Origin: an uncultured Microbacteriaceae bacterium
Lineage (GTDB): Bacteria > Actinomycetota > Actinomycetes > Actinomycetales > Microbacteriaceae
Assembly (NCBI GenBank): GCA_934661165.1
Contig: CAKUJB010000001.1
Span: 1 to 64,000, forward strand
DNA length: 64,000 nucleotides
Direction of reading: 5' to 3'
The notes below the pieces were generated by a model. It was not told the origin of the DNA. It made no database searches and was given only the letters and a program-made list of their open reading frames with translations. This document shows positions 41,553-54,006 of this stretch, piece after piece (the stretch's first letter is position 1; every line of letters starts with the position of its first letter). The position numbers were made by a program, and so were the translations under genes.

Positions 41553-43604
41553 GTGGCATCGCTGAGCTGGACCGACATCGACAGGCGGGCGGTCGACACC
41601 GCCAGGATCCTCGCGGCCGACGCCGTCGAGCGCGCGGGAAGCGGCCATCCGGGGACCGCGATGAGCCTCGCGCCCGCGGCGTATCTCCTCTACCAGCGGA
41701 TCATGCGCCACGACCCGGCGGCGCCCGAGTGGATCGGCCGGGATCGCTTCATCCTGTCGGCCGGCCACGCGAGCCTCACGCAGTACATCCAGCTCTACCT
41801 CGGCGGGTTCGGCCTCGAGCTCGAGGACCTCGAGGCGCTGCGCACGCTCGGCTCCAAGACCCCGGGCCACCCCGAGTACCGGCACACGGCGGGGATCGAG
41901 ATCACAACGGGACCGCTGGGCACCGGCATCGCCTCCGCCGTCGGCTTCGCGTACGCGGCGCGGTACGAGCGCGGCCTCTTCGACCCGCAGGCCGCCCCGG
42001 GCACGAGCCCCTTCGACCACTTCATCTACGTGATTGCCGGTGACGGCGATCTCCAGGAGGGCGTGTCGGCGGAGGCCTCGAGCCTCGCGGGGCACCAGCG
42101 CCTCGGCAACCTCATCGCGATCTACGACTCGAATCGGATCTCGATCGAGGGCGACACCGACGTCTCCTTCACCGAGGACGTCGTCGCCCGCTACCGGGCG
42201 TACGGCTGGCAGGTCATCGAGGTCGACTGGCTGCGCACCGGCGAATACTCGGAGGACGTCCACGCGCTGCACGACGCGATCGTCGACGCGCAGGACGATT
42301 TCGGTCGCCCCTCCCTCATCGTGCTCAAGACGATCATCGGCTGGCCGGCACCGGCGAAGCGGGGCACGGAGTCGGTCCACGGCGCCGCGCTCGGCGCGGA
42401 CGAGGTCGCCGCGACGAAGGCGCTGCTCGGCTTCGACCCGGCGCGCGACTTCGACGTCGAGCCCGAGGTCCTCGCGCACACGCGGGCGCTCGCCGCTCGC
42501 GGCGCGCGCGCTCGCGCGGACTGGCAGGCCGAGTTCGACGCCTGGTCCGCGGCGAACCCCGAGCGCCGGGCGCTCCTCGACCGGCTCGAGGCGGGCGAGC
42601 TCCCCGACGGGCTCGACGCCGTGCTGCCGACGTGGGAGCAGGGCGCGTCCGTCGCGACGCGGGCCGCGAGCGGCAAGGTCATCAACGCCCTCGCCCCCGT
42701 GCTGCCCGAGCTCTGGGGCGGCTCGGCCGATCTCGCCGGCTCGAACAACACGACGATCACCGGCGCCCCCTCGTTCCTGCCCATCGGCCGCTCGACCGAG
42801 GAGTGGACCGGATCGCCGTACGGCCGCGTGCTGCACTTCGGCATCCGCGAGTTCGCGATGGGCACGATCCTCAACGGCATCGTGCTCCACGGCCCGACGC
42901 GGCCGTTCGGCGGCACATTCCTCATCTTCAGCGACTACATGCGCCCGGCCGTCCGACTCGCGGCGCTCATGGGCATCCCGTCGATCTTCGTCTGGACTCA
43001 CGACTCGGTCGCGCTCGGCGGCGACGGTCCCACGCACCAGCCCATCGAGCACCTCGCGGCGCTCCGGGCGATCCCGGGGCTCGACGTCATCCGGCCCGCG
43101 GATGCCAACGAGACCGCATGGGCCTGGCGCACCATGCTCGAGCGTCGCGGCGGCCCCGCCGGCATCGCGCTGTCGCGGCAGAACCTCCCCGTCGTGACCA
43201 CGGGCGAGCAGACGGCTCGTGGCGCCTATGTCCTCGCCGACGCCGCCGACGGGCAGCCCCAGGCCATCGTCATCGCGACGGGCTCCGAGGTGCAGCTCGC
43301 GCTCGAGGCCCGTGACGTGCTCGCGGCCGAGGGCATCGGCGTCCGCGTCGTGTCCGCGCCCTGCCTCGAGTGGTTCGAGGAGCAGGACGAGGCCTACCGG
43401 GAGTCGGTGCTGCCGACGGCCACCACCGCCCGCGTCTCGGTCGAAGCGGGACTCGCGCTCAGCTGGCACCGCTATGTCGGCAGCCGCGGCCGCACCGTCT
43501 CGATCGAGCACTTCGGCGCGTCGGCGGACGGCGCGCAGCTCCTGCGGGAGTTCGGCATCACCACGGAGGCCGTCGTCGCGGCGGTGAAGGAGGCACTCGG
43601 ATGA
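41553..43604 (+). CDS. tkt: transketolase
   Basis: 683 residues. Thiamine diphosphate motif [16 protein letters not shown] and the asparagine YDSNRIS; substrate histidines in [11 protein letters not shown] and [13 protein letters not shown]; pyrimidine domain [13 protein letters not shown]. It exchanges two-carbon units in the pentose phosphate pathway. First gene of the tkt-tal-pgi-zwf-opcA-pgl operon; its stop overlaps tal. Confidence 0.95.
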   Translation: MASLSWTDIDRRAVDTARILAADAVERAGSGHPGTAMSLAPAAYLLYQRIMRHDPAAPEWIGRDRFILSAGHASLTQYIQLYLGGFGLELEDLEALRTLGSKTPGHPEYRHTAGIEITTGPLGTGIASAVGFAYAARYERGLFDPQAAPGTSPFDHFIYVIAGDGDLQEGVSAEASSLAGHQRLGNLIAIYDSNRISIEGDTDVSFTEDVVARYRAYGWQVIEVDWLRTGEYSEDVHALHDAIVDAQDDFGRPSLIVLKTIIGWPAPAKRGTESVHGAALGADEVAATKALLGFDPARDFDVEPEVLAHTRALAARGARARADWQAEFDAWSAANPERRALLDRLEAGELPDGLDAVLPTWEQGASVATRAASGKVINALAPVLPELWGGSADLAGSNNTTITGAPSFLPIGRSTEEWTGSPYGRVLHFGIREFAMGTILNGIVLHGPTRPFGGTFLIFSDYMRPAVRLAALMGIPSIFVWTHDSVALGGDGPTHQPIEHLAALRAIPGLDVIRPADANETAWAWRTMLERRGGPAGIALSRQNLPVVTTGEQTARGAYVLADAADGQPQAIVIATGSEVQLALEARDVLAAEGIGVRVVSAPCLEWFEEQDEAYRESVLPTATTARVSVEAGLALSWHRYVGSRGRTVSIEHFGASADGAQLLREFGITTEAVVAAVKEALG

Positions 43605-44701
43605 CCACGCCCACCAGGGCCCTGCGCGATCTCGGGGTGAGCATCTGGCTCGACGACCTGTCGCGCGAGCGCATCGCCTCCGGCGGCCTCGCCGAGCTCG
43701 TCCGCACCCGCGACGTCGTCGGCGTCACGACCAACCCGACGATCTTCGCGGCCGCGATCTCGAAGGGCGAGCAGTACGCGGCCCAGCTCGCCGACCTCGC
43801 CGCGGAGGGGCTCGACGCCGAGGACGCCGTCTTCCGCATCACGACCGATGACGTGCGCGCCGCCTGCGACGTGCTGCGACCGGTCTTCGACGCGACCGAC
43901 GGCCTGGACGGCCGGGTCTCCATCGAGGTCTCCCCCGACCTCGCCTTCGACACCGCCGGCACGATCGCCCAGGCGTTCGAGCTGTGGGCGGCGGTCGACC
44001 GCCCGAACGCGATGATCAAGATCCCCGCCACCGCGCCGGGGATCCCCGCGATCACCGAGGTGCTCGGCCGCGGCATCCCGGTCAATGTGACCCTCATCTT
44101 CTCGCTCGACCGCTACGCCGAGGTCGTCGACGCCTATCTCGCGGGGCTCGAGCTCGCGCGTGCGAACGGGCACGACCTCGCGAGCATCCGCAGCGTCGCC
44201 TCCTTCTTCGTCTCGCGCGTCGACACCGAGGTCGACCGGCGCCTGGGCGAGACCCACCCCGAGCTGCGATCGCGCGCCGGCATCGCGAATGCGCGTCTGG
44301 CCTATGACGCCTACCAGCGAGCATTCGCCGGCGAGCGCGCGCAGGCCCTGCTCGAGGCAGGCGCACATCGCCAGCGCCCGCTCTGGGCCTCGACGGGCGT
44401 GAAGGATCCCGCGCTGCCCGACACGCTCTACGTCACGGAGCTCGCGGTCGCCGACACGGTGAACACGATGCCGGAGAAGACGCTCGAGGCGACGTTCGAC
44501 CACGCGCCGGTCCGCGGCGACGCCGTGACCGGCGCGGTCGACGAGGCGCACGAGGTCCTCGAGTCGCTCGCCGCCGCCGGCATCGACATCGACGAGGTCA
44601 CGGCGCTCCTCGAGCGCGAGGGCGTCGACAAGTTCATCGTCTCCTGGCACGAGCTGCTCGAGACCGTCCGCCAGGCGCTCGCCGCCGCGAAGGCGCGTTG
44701 A
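43601..44701 (+). CDS. tal: transaldolase
   Basis: 366 residues, the long actinobacterial type. TTNPTIF near residue 43, Schiff-base lysine in [24 protein letters not shown] and the WASTGVKDP block. It moves three-carbon units. Translationally coupled to tkt by an ATGA. Confidence 0.95.
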   Translation: MTTPTRALRDLGVSIWLDDLSRERIASGGLAELVRTRDVVGVTTNPTIFAAAISKGEQYAAQLADLAAEGLDAEDAVFRITTDDVRAACDVLRPVFDATDGLDGRVSIEVSPDLAFDTAGTIAQAFELWAAVDRPNAMIKIPATAPGIPAITEVLGRGIPVNVTLIFSLDRYAEVVDAYLAGLELARANGHDLASIRSVASFFVSRVDTEVDRRLGETHPELRSRAGIANARLAYDAYQRAFAGERAQALLEAGAHRQRPLWASTGVKDPALPDTLYVTELAVADTVNTMPEKTLEATFDHAPVRGDAVTGAVDEAHEVLESLAAAGIDIDEVTALLEREGVDKFIVSWHELLETVRQALAAAKAR

Positions 44702-44702
44702 G

Positions 44703-46250
44703 ATGACCGTCCGCATCGTCGCGACCGGCGCCGCGGCCGAGGCGGTCGCCCGCGTCGTCCCGCAGCTCGTGAGCGATCTCGTCGCGAGCCGGCTCCTCGC
44801 GCAGGACGAGACGCTCTGGGGCCGCGAGGCGGAGGCCGAGGCGCGCAATCGTCTCGGATGGACCGAGGCGATCTCCGTCTCCCGGCAGCTCGTGGACGAC
44901 ATCGTCGCGCTTCGCGAGCGACTCACGGGACTCGGCGTCGATCGGATCGTGCTGTGCGGCATGGGCGGATCCTCGCTCGCCCCCGAGGTCATCACCGGCA
45001 CATACGGCGCCCCGCTCGTCGTGCTCGACTCGACGCACCCCGCGCAGGTCGTCGCCGCGATCGTCGAGCTCGAGCGCACCGCGGTCGTCGTCGCCTCGAA
45101 GTCGGGCTCGACGCTCGAGACCGACAGTCAGAAGCGCGCCTTCGAGGCGGCATTCCGCGCGGCGGGCATCGACCCGGTCGACCGGGTCATCGTGGTGACC
45201 GATCCGGGCTCGCCGCTCGACGTCGCGGCTCGCGCCGACGGCTATCGCGTCTTCAACGCCGACCCGAACGTCGGCGGACGCTACAGCGCGCTCACAGCAT
45301 TCGGCCTCGTCCCGGCGGGACTCGCCGGCGTCGACGTCGACGAGCTCCTCGACGAGGCCGAGGCGGTCGCCCTCGAGCTCGCGCTCGACGCGCCGACCAA
45401 CCCTGGCCTCATCCTCGGGGCCGTCATCGCGGGCACGCGGCCGCTCAAGGACAAGCTCGGGATCGTCGCGGACGGCACCCACATCCTCGGCTTCGGCGAA
45501 TGGGCGGAGCAGCTCATCGCGGAATCCACCGGCAAGGAGGGCAGCGGCATCCTCCCCGTCGTGCTCCGCCCGGACTCCCCCGAGGTGCGCGCGGGCCTCT
45601 CCGACCTGCAGATCGTGCGCCTCGTCGGCCGGTACGAGGACACGCGGGAGGTGCTCGAGGGCGAGGTCGAGATCGCCGGCACCCTCGGCGCGCAGCTCCT
45701 CGTCTGGGAGGTCGCGACCGCGGTGGCCGGTCGCCTGCTCGGGACGAACCCCTTCGACCAGCCGGATGTCGAATCCGCGAAGGCGGCGGCCCGCGCTCTC
45801 ATCGACGAGCTCGCCGAGCCGCCCGCGGGCCTGCCCGTCGACGCGGCCGGCGCGGAGCTCAACGAGCTGCTCGGCAGCGTCCCAGACGACGGCTACCTCG
45901 CGATCCACGCCTACCTCGACCGGGAGACGGATCCCGGGTTCGCCGAGCTCCGGGACCGGATCGCCGCGAAGATCGGCCGGCCGGTCACGTTCGGCTGGGG
46001 CCCGCGCTTCCTCCACTCCACGGGGCAGTACCACAAGGGCGGCCCGCGCACCGGCGTCTTCCTCCAGCTGCTCGCGCCGACGGCGACCGAGCTGGCCATC
46101 CCGGGTCGGGAGTTCGGCTTCGGTCGCCTCATCGCGGCCCAGGCCGCGGGCGACGCCTCCGTGCTGCGCGAGCACGGCCGTCCGGTCCTCGCACTCGAGC
46201 TGCCGGACGCGGAGGTCGGACTCCGACGGCTGCTGGAGCTCGTGGGCTGA
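44703..46250 (+). CDS. pgi: glucose-6-phosphate isomerase
   Basis: 515 residues. SIS-type fold: CGMGGSSLAPEV, VVASKSGSTLETDSQ phosphate-binding loop, and the GIVADGTHILGFGEWAEQLI to ESTGKEGSGILPV region. Interconverts glucose-6-P and fructose-6-P, joining glycolysis to this pathway. It resembles the bifunctional-type isomerases and is short of the classical PGI N-terminal extension. Confidence 0.9.
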   Translation: MTVRIVATGAAAEAVARVVPQLVSDLVASRLLAQDETLWGREAEAEARNRLGWTEAISVSRQLVDDIVALRERLTGLGVDRIVLCGMGGSSLAPEVITGTYGAPLVVLDSTHPAQVVAAIVELERTAVVVASKSGSTLETDSQKRAFEAAFRAAGIDPVDRVIVVTDPGSPLDVAARADGYRVFNADPNVGGRYSALTAFGLVPAGLAGVDVDELLDEAEAVALELALDAPTNPGLILGAVIAGTRPLKDKLGIVADGTHILGFGEWAEQLIAESTGKEGSGILPVVLRPDSPEVRAGLSDLQIVRLVGRYEDTREVLEGEVEIAGTLGAQLLVWEVATAVAGRLLGTNPFDQPDVESAKAAARALIDELAEPPAGLPVDAAGAELNELLGSVPDDGYLAIHAYLDRETDPGFAELRDRIAAKIGRPVTFGWGPRFLHSTGQYHKGGPRTGVFLQLLAPTATELAIPGREFGFGRLIAAQAAGDASVLREHGRPVLALELPDAEVGLRRLLELVG

Positions 46251-47788
46251 TGCCGGCGGAGATCGCCGCCGGGCGCAACCCCCTGCGCGTCGAGGCGGAC
46301 CGCCGGCTCGGGCGCATCGCGGGCCCGAGCTCGCTCATCATCTTCGGCGTCACCGGCGACCTCAGCCGGAAGAAGCTGCTGCCCGCCGTCTACGATCTCG
46401 CGAATCGCGGTTTGCTCTCCCCCGGGTTCGGGCTCGTCGGCTTCGCCCGGCGCGACTGGGACGACGCGACCTTCACCGAGGTCGTGCACGAGGCGGTGCG
46501 GCGCCATGCGCGCACGCACTTCGACGAGGAGGTCTGGCGCCAGCTCGCGAAGGGCATCCGCTTCGTCTCCGGCGAGTTCGACGACGCCGACGCGTTCGCG
46601 CGACTTCGCCACACGGTCGAGCGGCTCGACCGCGACCGCGGCACGATGGGCAACCACGTCTTCTACCTGTCGATCCCGCCGAAGTCGTTCCCGGTCGTGA
46701 CGGAGCGGCTGCGCGACTCCGGACTCGCGAGCCCCGCGAACGGTCAGTGGCGACGGGTCGTCGTCGAGAAGCCGTTCGGCAGCGATCTGCGCACGGCGCG
46801 CGAACTCAACGACGTCGTCGGCTCCGTCTTCCCACCCGACTCCGTCTTCCGCATCGACCACTATCTCGGCAAGGAGACGGTGCAGAACATTCTCGCGCTG
46901 CGCTTCGCGAACGAGCTGTTCGAGCCGCTGTGGCGCGCGGAGCACGTCGATCACGTGCAGATCACCATGGCCGAGGACGTCGGCGTCGGCGGCCGCGCCG
47001 GCTATTACGACGGCGTCGGCGCCGCCCGCGACGTGATCCAGAATCACCTGCTCCAGCTGCTCGCGCTCACCGCGATGGAGGAGCCGGTGTCGTTCGCTGC
47101 GAAGCATCTGCGCGCCGAGAAGGAGAAGGTGCTGTCGGCGGTGCGGCTGCCGACCGATCTCGGGCGGTACACCGCTCGGGGTCAGTACCGCGGCGGTTGG
47201 CAGGGCGGCGAGCAGGTCGTCGGCTTCCTCGAGGAAGCGGGCATGCACCCGCAGTCGACGACCGAGACGTACGCCGCGATGCGACTCGACATCGACACGC
47301 GCCGCTGGGCCGGTGTCCCCTTCTACCTTCGCACCGGCAAACGGCTCGGCCGCCGCGTCACGGAGATCGCGGTCGTCTTCAAGCGCGCCCCGCAGTACCT
47401 CTTCGACGCCGCGCAGACGACGGCGCTCGGATCGAATGCGCTCGTCATCCGCGTGCAGCCCGACGAGGGCGTGACGATCCGATTCGGTTCGAAGGTCCCC
47501 GGCGCGGGGATGCAGGTGCGGGACGTCACGATGGACTTCGGCTACGGGCACGCGTTCACGGAGCAGAGCCCGGAGGCCTACGAGCGGCTCATCCTCGACG
47601 TGCTGCTCGGCGACCCGCCGCTGTTCCCCCGGCACGAGGAGGTCGAGCTGTCCTGGCAGATTCTCGACCCGATCGAGGAGTTCTGGGCGACGCAGGGGCA
47701 GCCCGAGCAGTACCGCCCCGGGACCTGGGGGCCGTCCTCCGCGGACCGGCTCATGGCGGCCGACGGCCGCAGCTGGAGGCTGCCATGA
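46250..47788 (+). CDS. zwf: glucose-6-phosphate 1-dehydrogenase
   Basis: 512 residues. NADP fold IIFGVTGDLSRKKLLPAVYDL, catalytic RIDHYLGKETVQN, and EKPFGSDL. First oxidative step of the pentose phosphate pathway. ATG shares a base with the pgi stop (TGATG); the 3' end overlaps opcA by 4 bp. Confidence 0.96.
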   Translation: MPAEIAAGRNPLRVEADRRLGRIAGPSSLIIFGVTGDLSRKKLLPAVYDLANRGLLSPGFGLVGFARRDWDDATFTEVVHEAVRRHARTHFDEEVWRQLAKGIRFVSGEFDDADAFARLRHTVERLDRDRGTMGNHVFYLSIPPKSFPVVTERLRDSGLASPANGQWRRVVVEKPFGSDLRTARELNDVVGSVFPPDSVFRIDHYLGKETVQNILALRFANELFEPLWRAEHVDHVQITMAEDVGVGGRAGYYDGVGAARDVIQNHLLQLLALTAMEEPVSFAAKHLRAEKEKVLSAVRLPTDLGRYTARGQYRGGWQGGEQVVGFLEEAGMHPQSTTETYAAMRLDIDTRRWAGVPFYLRTGKRLGRRVTEIAVVFKRAPQYLFDAAQTTALGSNALVIRVQPDEGVTIRFGSKVPGAGMQVRDVTMDFGYGHAFTEQSPEAYERLILDVLLGDPPLFPRHEEVELSWQILDPIEEFWATQGQPEQYRPGTWGPSSADRLMAADGRSWRLP

Positions 47789-48726
47789 GAGTCGATCTGC
47801 CGAACACGACGGTCGCCGCGATCTCGAAGGAGCTCGTGCGGCTGCGCGAGGAGGGCGGCGCGGTCGCCCTCGGGCGCGTGCTCACGCTCATCATCGTGAC
47901 GAGCCCGAGCGAGGCGGAGGCCGCCATCGCGGCGGCGAACGCGGCCAGCCGCGAGCATCCGATGCGCGTCCTCGTCCTCATCGAGCCTGCCGAGGCGAGC
48001 GGCGCCGCGGCACGGGTCGATGCGGAGATCCGGGTCGGCGGCGACGCTGGCGCCAGCGAGGTCATCGTGCTGCGGGCGCACGGCGACGCCGCGAGCGATC
48101 CCGAGTCGCTCGTCACCGGTCTCCTGCTGCCCGATGCCCCGATCGTCGCCTGGTGGTCGTCTGCCGCCCCCGAGTGCGTCGCACGGTCGCCGATCGGCCG
48201 GATCGCGACCCGGCGCATCACCGACGTGAAGTCGACCGGCGGCACCGGCGAGACGCTCGCGGACCTCGCCGAGCACTTCACCCGGGGCGACACGGACCTC
48301 GCCTGGACACGGATCACGCTGTGGCGCTCGCAGCTCGCGGCGGTCCTCGACCAGCCGCCGTACGAGCCCGTCGAACGGATCGAGGTCGACGGCGCCGCCG
48401 ACTCCGCGTCCGCGGTCCTGCTCGCTTCGTGGCTCGGCCTGGAGCTCGAGGCGCCCCTCGAACGCCACAGCAGGTACTCGCTCCAGGAGGGGTACGGTAT
48501 CGCCTCCGTGACGCTGCATCGCGCGAGCGGCGCGATCGAGCTCACCCGCGTCACGGACGCCGCGGCGGAGCTCCGACAGCCTGGGCAGCCGGTCCACGAG
48601 GTCGCGCTGCCGCTGCGCACGACACGCGAGTGCCTGGCGGAGGAGCTGCGACGCCTGGACCCCGACGAGCTCTACGAACGCGTCCTGACGCTCGGGCTCG
48701 GCCCGACACGTACGGTGGACTCGTGA
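47785..48726 (+). CDS. opcA: glucose-6-phosphate dehydrogenase assembly protein OpcA
   Basis: 313 residues, full-length actinobacterial OpcA: MRVDLPNTTVAAISKEL start, then LLLPDAPIVAWWSSAAPE in the middle. It activates or assembles the dehydrogenase encoded just before it. Overlaps zwf and pgl by 4 bp each. Confidence 0.93.
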   Translation: MRVDLPNTTVAAISKELVRLREEGGAVALGRVLTLIIVTSPSEAEAAIAAANAASREHPMRVLVLIEPAEASGAAARVDAEIRVGGDAGASEVIVLRAHGDAASDPESLVTGLLLPDAPIVAWWSSAAPECVARSPIGRIATRRITDVKSTGGTGETLADLAEHFTRGDTDLAWTRITLWRSQLAAVLDQPPYEPVERIEVDGAADSASAVLLASWLGLELEAPLERHSRYSLQEGYGIASVTLHRASGAIELTRVTDAAAELRQPGQPVHEVALPLRTTRECLAEELRRLDPDELYERVLTLGLGPTRTVDS

Positions 48727-49514
48727 GCAACGAACCCAGGGTGATCGTCCACGCGGACACGGAAGCGCTCCTGCAGGTCCACGCGCGCCGCTTCATCAAG
48801 CGGGCGCGGGGCGTCATGGCGGAGTTCGGAGAGTTCACCGTCGCCCTCACGGGCGGCACGCTCGGCATCGCCTCGCTCGCGGCAGTTCGCGAGCATCCGG
48901 AATGCGACTCGATCGACTGGTCCAGGGTCAACGTGTGGTGGGGCGACGAGCGGTGGGTGCCACGCGCGCATCCCGACCGCAACGCGGTGCAGGCGCGGCA
49001 GGCGCTCCTCGACCACGTGCCGCTGGATCCCACGCGCGTGCATGAGTTCCCCGCCTCCGACGACGGGATCGACCTCGACGCGGGCGCGGAGCGCTACGCC
49101 GCGGAGCTGCGCGCCGCCGCCCCGCTCGGCCAGTCGCTCCCGGCCTTCGACGTCGTGTTCCTCGGCGTCGGCCCCGATGGGCACGTCGCGTCGATGTTCC
49201 CCGGCAGCGACGCCGTGCGCGAGCGCGTGCGCACGGTGCTCCCGATCCGCAACTCGCCGAAGCCGCCGCCAGAGCGGCTGACCCTGACCTTCCCGGTGAT
49301 CAACTCGGCCGCCCGGGTCATCGTGCTCCTCGCGGGCGCGGAGAAGGCGGGCGCCCTCGGACTCGGGCTCGCGGGGGCGAGCGTCGACGAGGTGCCGCTC
49401 GCGGGCGTGCTCGGCCGGCGCAGCACACTCTTCCACGTCGACGCGAGCGCCGCCGCCCAGGTGCCGCCGTCGCTCATCGAGGGCGAGCAGTACTGGACCG
49501 CCTCCGACGACTGA
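48723..49514 (+). CDS. pgl: 6-phosphogluconolactonase
   Basis: 263 residues. Family motifs ALTGGTLGIASL, WWGDERWVPRAHPDRN and GVGPDGHVASMFPG. Hydrolyses the lactone made by Zwf. GTG start overlaps the opcA stop. Last gene of the operon; converges on rbpA. Confidence 0.93.
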   Translation: MSNEPRVIVHADTEALLQVHARRFIKRARGVMAEFGEFTVALTGGTLGIASLAAVREHPECDSIDWSRVNVWWGDERWVPRAHPDRNAVQARQALLDHVPLDPTRVHEFPASDDGIDLDAGAERYAAELRAAAPLGQSLPAFDVVFLGVGPDGHVASMFPGSDAVRERVRTVLPIRNSPKPPPERLTLTFPVINSAARVIVLLAGAEKAGALGLGLAGASVDEVPLAGVLGRRSTLFHVDASAAAQVPPSLIEGEQYWTASDD

Positions 49515-49534
49515 CGGGGGCGCCGGAACCCGGC

Positions 49535-49891
49535 TCAGTGACCGCCGCGGCGGTCCCGGACCTGCTGGAGCGCGTCCTGAAGGATCTGCGCCGCCTCCTG
49601 GTCGGTGCGGCGCTCCTTCACGTAGGCGAGGTGCGTCTTGTACGGCTCGTTCTTCGCGAGGCTCGGCGGGTGCTCGCGATCGCGGCCGGCCGGAAGCCCG
49701 CTCATCGGCGAGTCGATCGTCTCCGGGAGCTCCTCATCGGGGAGATCGGCGGCGAAGTACCGGATCGTCTCGTTGCCCAGGGCGTCCCAGTACGAGACCG
49801 CGCGACGGTCCGCGGTGATCCCCCGGTCCTGCTCCCCCATCGGGCCGGCGCCGACGCGCGACCCACGAATAGCACTGCCCCCGACTGCCAA
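49535..49891 (-). CDS. rbpA: RNA polymerase-binding protein RbpA
   Basis: 118 residues, typical of Microbacteriaceae RbpA: GSAIRGSRVGAGPMGEQDRG start (the basic/GPMGEQ linker binding DNA and sigma), and LAYVKERRTDQEAAQILQDALQQVR, the sigma-interaction domain. It lacks zinc cysteines. It stabilises housekeeping sigma-RNAP. Confidence 0.92.
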   Translation of the reverse strand: MAVGGSAIRGSRVGAGPMGEQDRGITADRRAVSYWDALGNETIRYFAADLPDEELPETIDSPMSGLPAGRDREHPPSLAKNEPYKTHLAYVKERRTDQEAAQILQDALQQVRDRRGGH

Positions 49892-49930
49892 CGGAGCCCC
49901 CTTACGCTTCCTGTTGCGATGCTGCGGCCG

Positions 49931-50179
49931 TCAGACGACGGCGAACTTGGTGATGAGGCCGAGCAGCACGATGCACACGAGCCAGGTCACCCCGAGCAGG
50001 ATCGTGACCCGATTCAGATTCCGCTCGGCGACGCCGGAGGCGCCGAGGTTGGAGGTGACGCCGCCGCCGAACATGTCGGAGAGCCCACCGCCACGACCCT
50101 TGTGCAGCAGGATCATCAGGGTGAGCAGGAGGCTCGTGACCCCGAGCAGGATCTGGAGCACGACTTGCAGGACGCTCAT
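49931..50179 (-). CDS. secG: preprotein translocase subunit SecG
   Basis: 82 residues, two membrane helices (about 3-23 and 58-80) joined by the LLHKGRGGGLSDMFGGG loop. Part of SecYEG. Downstream of tpiA by 16 bp. Confidence 0.93.
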   Translation of the reverse strand: MSVLQVVLQILLGVTSLLLTLMILLHKGRGGGLSDMFGGGVTSNLGASGVAERNLNRVTILLGVTWLVCIVLLGLITKFAVV

Positions 50180-50195
50180 GGTGATCTAGCTTACT

Positions 50196-51005
50196 TCAGA
50201 CGCCGACGTGCTTCTGGAAGCGCGCGATCGCGGCGAACTCCTGCGGATCGAGGCTCGCCCCGCCGACGAGGGCGCCGTCGAGGTCCGACTCGCGGAGGAA
50301 GGCGGCGATGTTCGAGGACTTCACAGAGCCGCCGTACAGGATCCGCGTCGCCGCCGCCCGCGAGTCTCCCAGCAACTCGCCGACGAGACCACGGAGTGCC
50401 GCGGCGACCTGCTGGGCCTGCTCCGGCGTCGCCGCCTGGCCCGATCCGATCGCCCAGACCGGCTCGTAGGCGATGACCAGCTCGGCCTCCGGCGCCGTGG
50501 CGCGCACCGCATCGAGCACCGCACGCAGCTGCTCGAGCGGGACCGCGGCCGCGCCGCGCGTCTCGAGGTCGTCGGCGGTCTCGCCGACGCACACGACGGG
50601 CACGAGGTTGTGCCGGATCGCCGCGAGGGCCTTCGCCGCGACGACCTCGTCCGTCTCGGCGTGGTGCGTGCGACGCTCGGAGTGTCCGACGATGACGTAC
50701 CCGCAGCCGAGCGCCTTGAGGAATGCGCCGCTCACCTCGCCCGTGTACGCGCCGCTGTCGTGCACCGAGAGATCCTGCGCGCCGTACCGGAGATCCCGGA
50801 GCACCTTCTCCCCCGCCACGACGTTCTGCACCGAGCGCAGATCCGTGAACGGCGGGAACACGACGACCTCCGCGCCTTCGGCGCCGTAGATGTGGCGCGC
50901 GTCCTGCAGCGTGTAGCCGAGCTTCTGCACGACGGCGATCGCCTGGAAGTGATCGAGATGCATCTTCCAGTTGCCCGCGATGAGCGGGATCCGCGTCAGC
51001 GCCAT
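50196..51005 (-). CDS. tpiA: triose-phosphate isomerase
   Basis: 269 residues. Lys in [11 protein letters not shown], His in [12 protein letters not shown], Glu in [19 protein letters not shown], and [10 protein letters not shown]. Overlaps pgk by 10 bp. Confidence 0.95.
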   Translation of the reverse strand: MALTRIPLIAGNWKMHLDHFQAIAVVQKLGYTLQDARHIYGAEGAEVVVFPPFTDLRSVQNVVAGEKVLRDLRYGAQDLSVHDSGAYTGEVSGAFLKALGCGYVIVGHSERRTHHAETDEVVAAKALAAIRHNLVPVVCVGETADDLETRGAAAVPLEQLRAVLDAVRATAPEAELVIAYEPVWAIGSGQAATPEQAQQVAAALRGLVGELLGDSRAAATRILYGGSVKSSNIAAFLRESDLDGALVGGASLDPQEFAAIARFQKHVGV

Positions 51006-52210
51006 CCGAGCGCCTCCAGCCCGGGCAGCGGCTTGCCCTCGAGGAACTCGAGGCTCGCCCCGCCCCCGGTCGAGATGTGGCCGAACTCGTGGTCGCCGAA
51101 CCCGAGCCGGCGCACGGCCGCGGCCGAGTCGCCGCCGCCGACGACCGAGAAGCCGGCGGTCGAGGTGAGCGCCTGCGCGACCGCGCGGGTGCCGGCCGCG
51201 AACGAGGGGAACTCGAAAACGCCCATGGGGCCGTTCCAGAACACGGTCCGCGATTGCGCGATGCGCTCGGCGAATCGCGCGCTGGACTCCGGGCCGATGT
51301 CGAGTCCGATCCCCGCGGCCCCGAAGCGGCTCGACTCGATCGCGTCGGCGGCGACGGTCTCGACCTCGGCGTCGGCCGCGAAGCGGTCCGCGAGGACGAT
51401 GTCGCTCGGCAGCTCGACCGTGACGCCGAGCTCCGCGGCGCGTCGCAGGTAGCCGGCGACCGTCGGGATCTGCTCGCGCTCGAGGAGACTCGCGCCGACG
51501 GCATGCCCCTGCGCGGCGAGGAAGGTGAAGAGCATGCCCCCGCCGATGACGAGCGTGTCGACCTTCGGCAGCAGGGCGTCGATGACAGCGAGCTTGTCGG
51601 AGACCTTCGCACCGCCGAGGACGACGGTGTACGGCCGCTCCGGCGAGGTCGTGAGCCGCTCGAGCACGCCCACCTCCTGCTCGACGAGCAGCCCCGCCGC
51701 GCTCGGCAGCAGTGCGGCGAGCTCCGTGACGCTCGCCTGACGGCGATGCATGACGCCGAAGCCGTCGCCGACGTACGCGTCGGCGAAGCCCGCGAGTCGG
51801 CTCGCGAACTCCCGTCGCTCCGCCTCGTCCTTCGAGGTCTCTCCCGGCTCGAAGCGCAGGTTCTCGAGCAGGAGCACCTCGCCGGGGGCGAGGCGCTCGG
51901 CCGCGCCTGCTGCCTCGGGGCCCGCGGTATCGCCCGCGACGCCGACGGTCTGCCCGAGCAGCTCGCCGAGTCGCAGCGCCACGGGCTTCAGCGTGTAGCG
52001 CGGATCGGGGGCGCCGTCGGGCCGACCGAGATGGGAGCCGAGGACGAGCCCGGCCCCCGCCTGCAGCAGCGCGCGGAGCGTCGGCAGGGTCGCCCGCACC
52101 CGGCCGTCGTCGGTGATCCTGCCCGCGTCCATCGGGACGTTGAGATCGCAGCGGACGAAGACCCGCGTGCCCTCGAGGTCTCCGAGGGAGGAGATGGTGC
52201 GCAGCGTCAT
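50996..52210 (-). CDS. pgk: phosphoglycerate kinase
   Basis: 404 residues. [13 protein letters not shown] start, [22 protein letters not shown] and GGGDSAAAV near the nucleotide site. Standard length. 22 bp after gap; start at ATG 52210. Confidence 0.95.
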   Translation of the reverse strand: MTLRTISSLGDLEGTRVFVRCDLNVPMDAGRITDDGRVRATLPTLRALLQAGAGLVLGSHLGRPDGAPDPRYTLKPVALRLGELLGQTVGVAGDTAGPEAAGAAERLAPGEVLLLENLRFEPGETSKDEAERREFASRLAGFADAYVGDGFGVMHRRQASVTELAALLPSAAGLLVEQEVGVLERLTTSPERPYTVVLGGAKVSDKLAVIDALLPKVDTLVIGGGMLFTFLAAQGHAVGASLLEREQIPTVAGYLRRAAELGVTVELPSDIVLADRFAADAEVETVAADAIESSRFGAAGIGLDIGPESSARFAERIAQSRTVFWNGPMGVFEFPSFAAGTRAVAQALTSTAGFSVVGGGDSAAAVRRLGFGDHEFGHISTGGGASLEFLEGKPLPGLEALGWR

Positions 52211-52232
52211 GCCGTGTCGTGCCGTCCTTCGG

Positions 52233-53351
<1,119 letters not shown>

Positions 53352-53972
53352 TCAGACGAGCAGGCCCGGCGTCTTGTCGATCGCGTTCGCGAGGCGGGAC
53401 TGCACGTTGCTCCAGTCGACGATGTTCCAGAACGCCTTGACGTAGTCCGCGCGGACGTTCTTGTAGTCGAGGTAGTACGCGTGCTCCCAGACGTCGAGGA
53501 GCAGCAGCGGCACGGTGCCGGCCGCGAACTGCGACTGCTGGTCGAAGAACTGCTGGATGATGACGTTGCCGCCGATCGAGTCGTAGAAGAGCCCGGCCCA
53601 GCCGGAGCCCTGCACGCCGAGCGCCGCGGCCGTGAAGTGGGCCTGGAACTTGTCGAACGAGCCGAAGTGGTCGTCGATCGCCGACGCGAGGTCGCCGACC
53701 GGCTTGTCGCCGCCGTTCGGCGAGAGGTTCGTCCAGAAGATCGAGTGGTTCGTGTGCCCGCCGAGGTTGAAGGCGAGGTCCTTCTCGAGCTTGTTGACGT
53801 TGGCGAAGTCCCCGGACTCGCGCGCCGCGGCGAGGCCCGCGAGGGCCGCGTTCGCACCGCTCACGTACGCGGCATGGTGCTTGCTGTGGTGCAGCTCCAT
53901 GATCGTCGCGCTGATGTGCGGTTCGAGCGCCGCGTAATCGTATGCGAGCTCCGGCAGTGTGTAATCAGCCAT
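53352..53972 (-). CDS. sodA: Mn/Fe superoxide dismutase
   Basis: 206 residues. Metal ligands in [23 protein letters not shown], and [13 protein letters not shown]. Cytoplasmic. It has its own ribosome site (GGAGG) and an upstream TAGACT. The gene lies between whiA and gap. Confidence 0.95.
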   Translation of the reverse strand: MADYTLPELAYDYAALEPHISATIMELHHSKHHAAYVSGANAALAGLAAARESGDFANVNKLEKDLAFNLGGHTNHSIFWTNLSPNGGDKPVGDLASAIDDHFGSFDKFQAHFTAAALGVQGSGWAGLFYDSIGGNVIIQQFFDQQSQFAAGTVPLLLLDVWEHAYYLDYKNVRADYVKAFWNIVDWSNVQSRLANAIDKTPGLLV

Positions 53973-54006
53973 CGGTGGCCTCCGTTCTGCGTCGATCGGG
54001 ACGCGT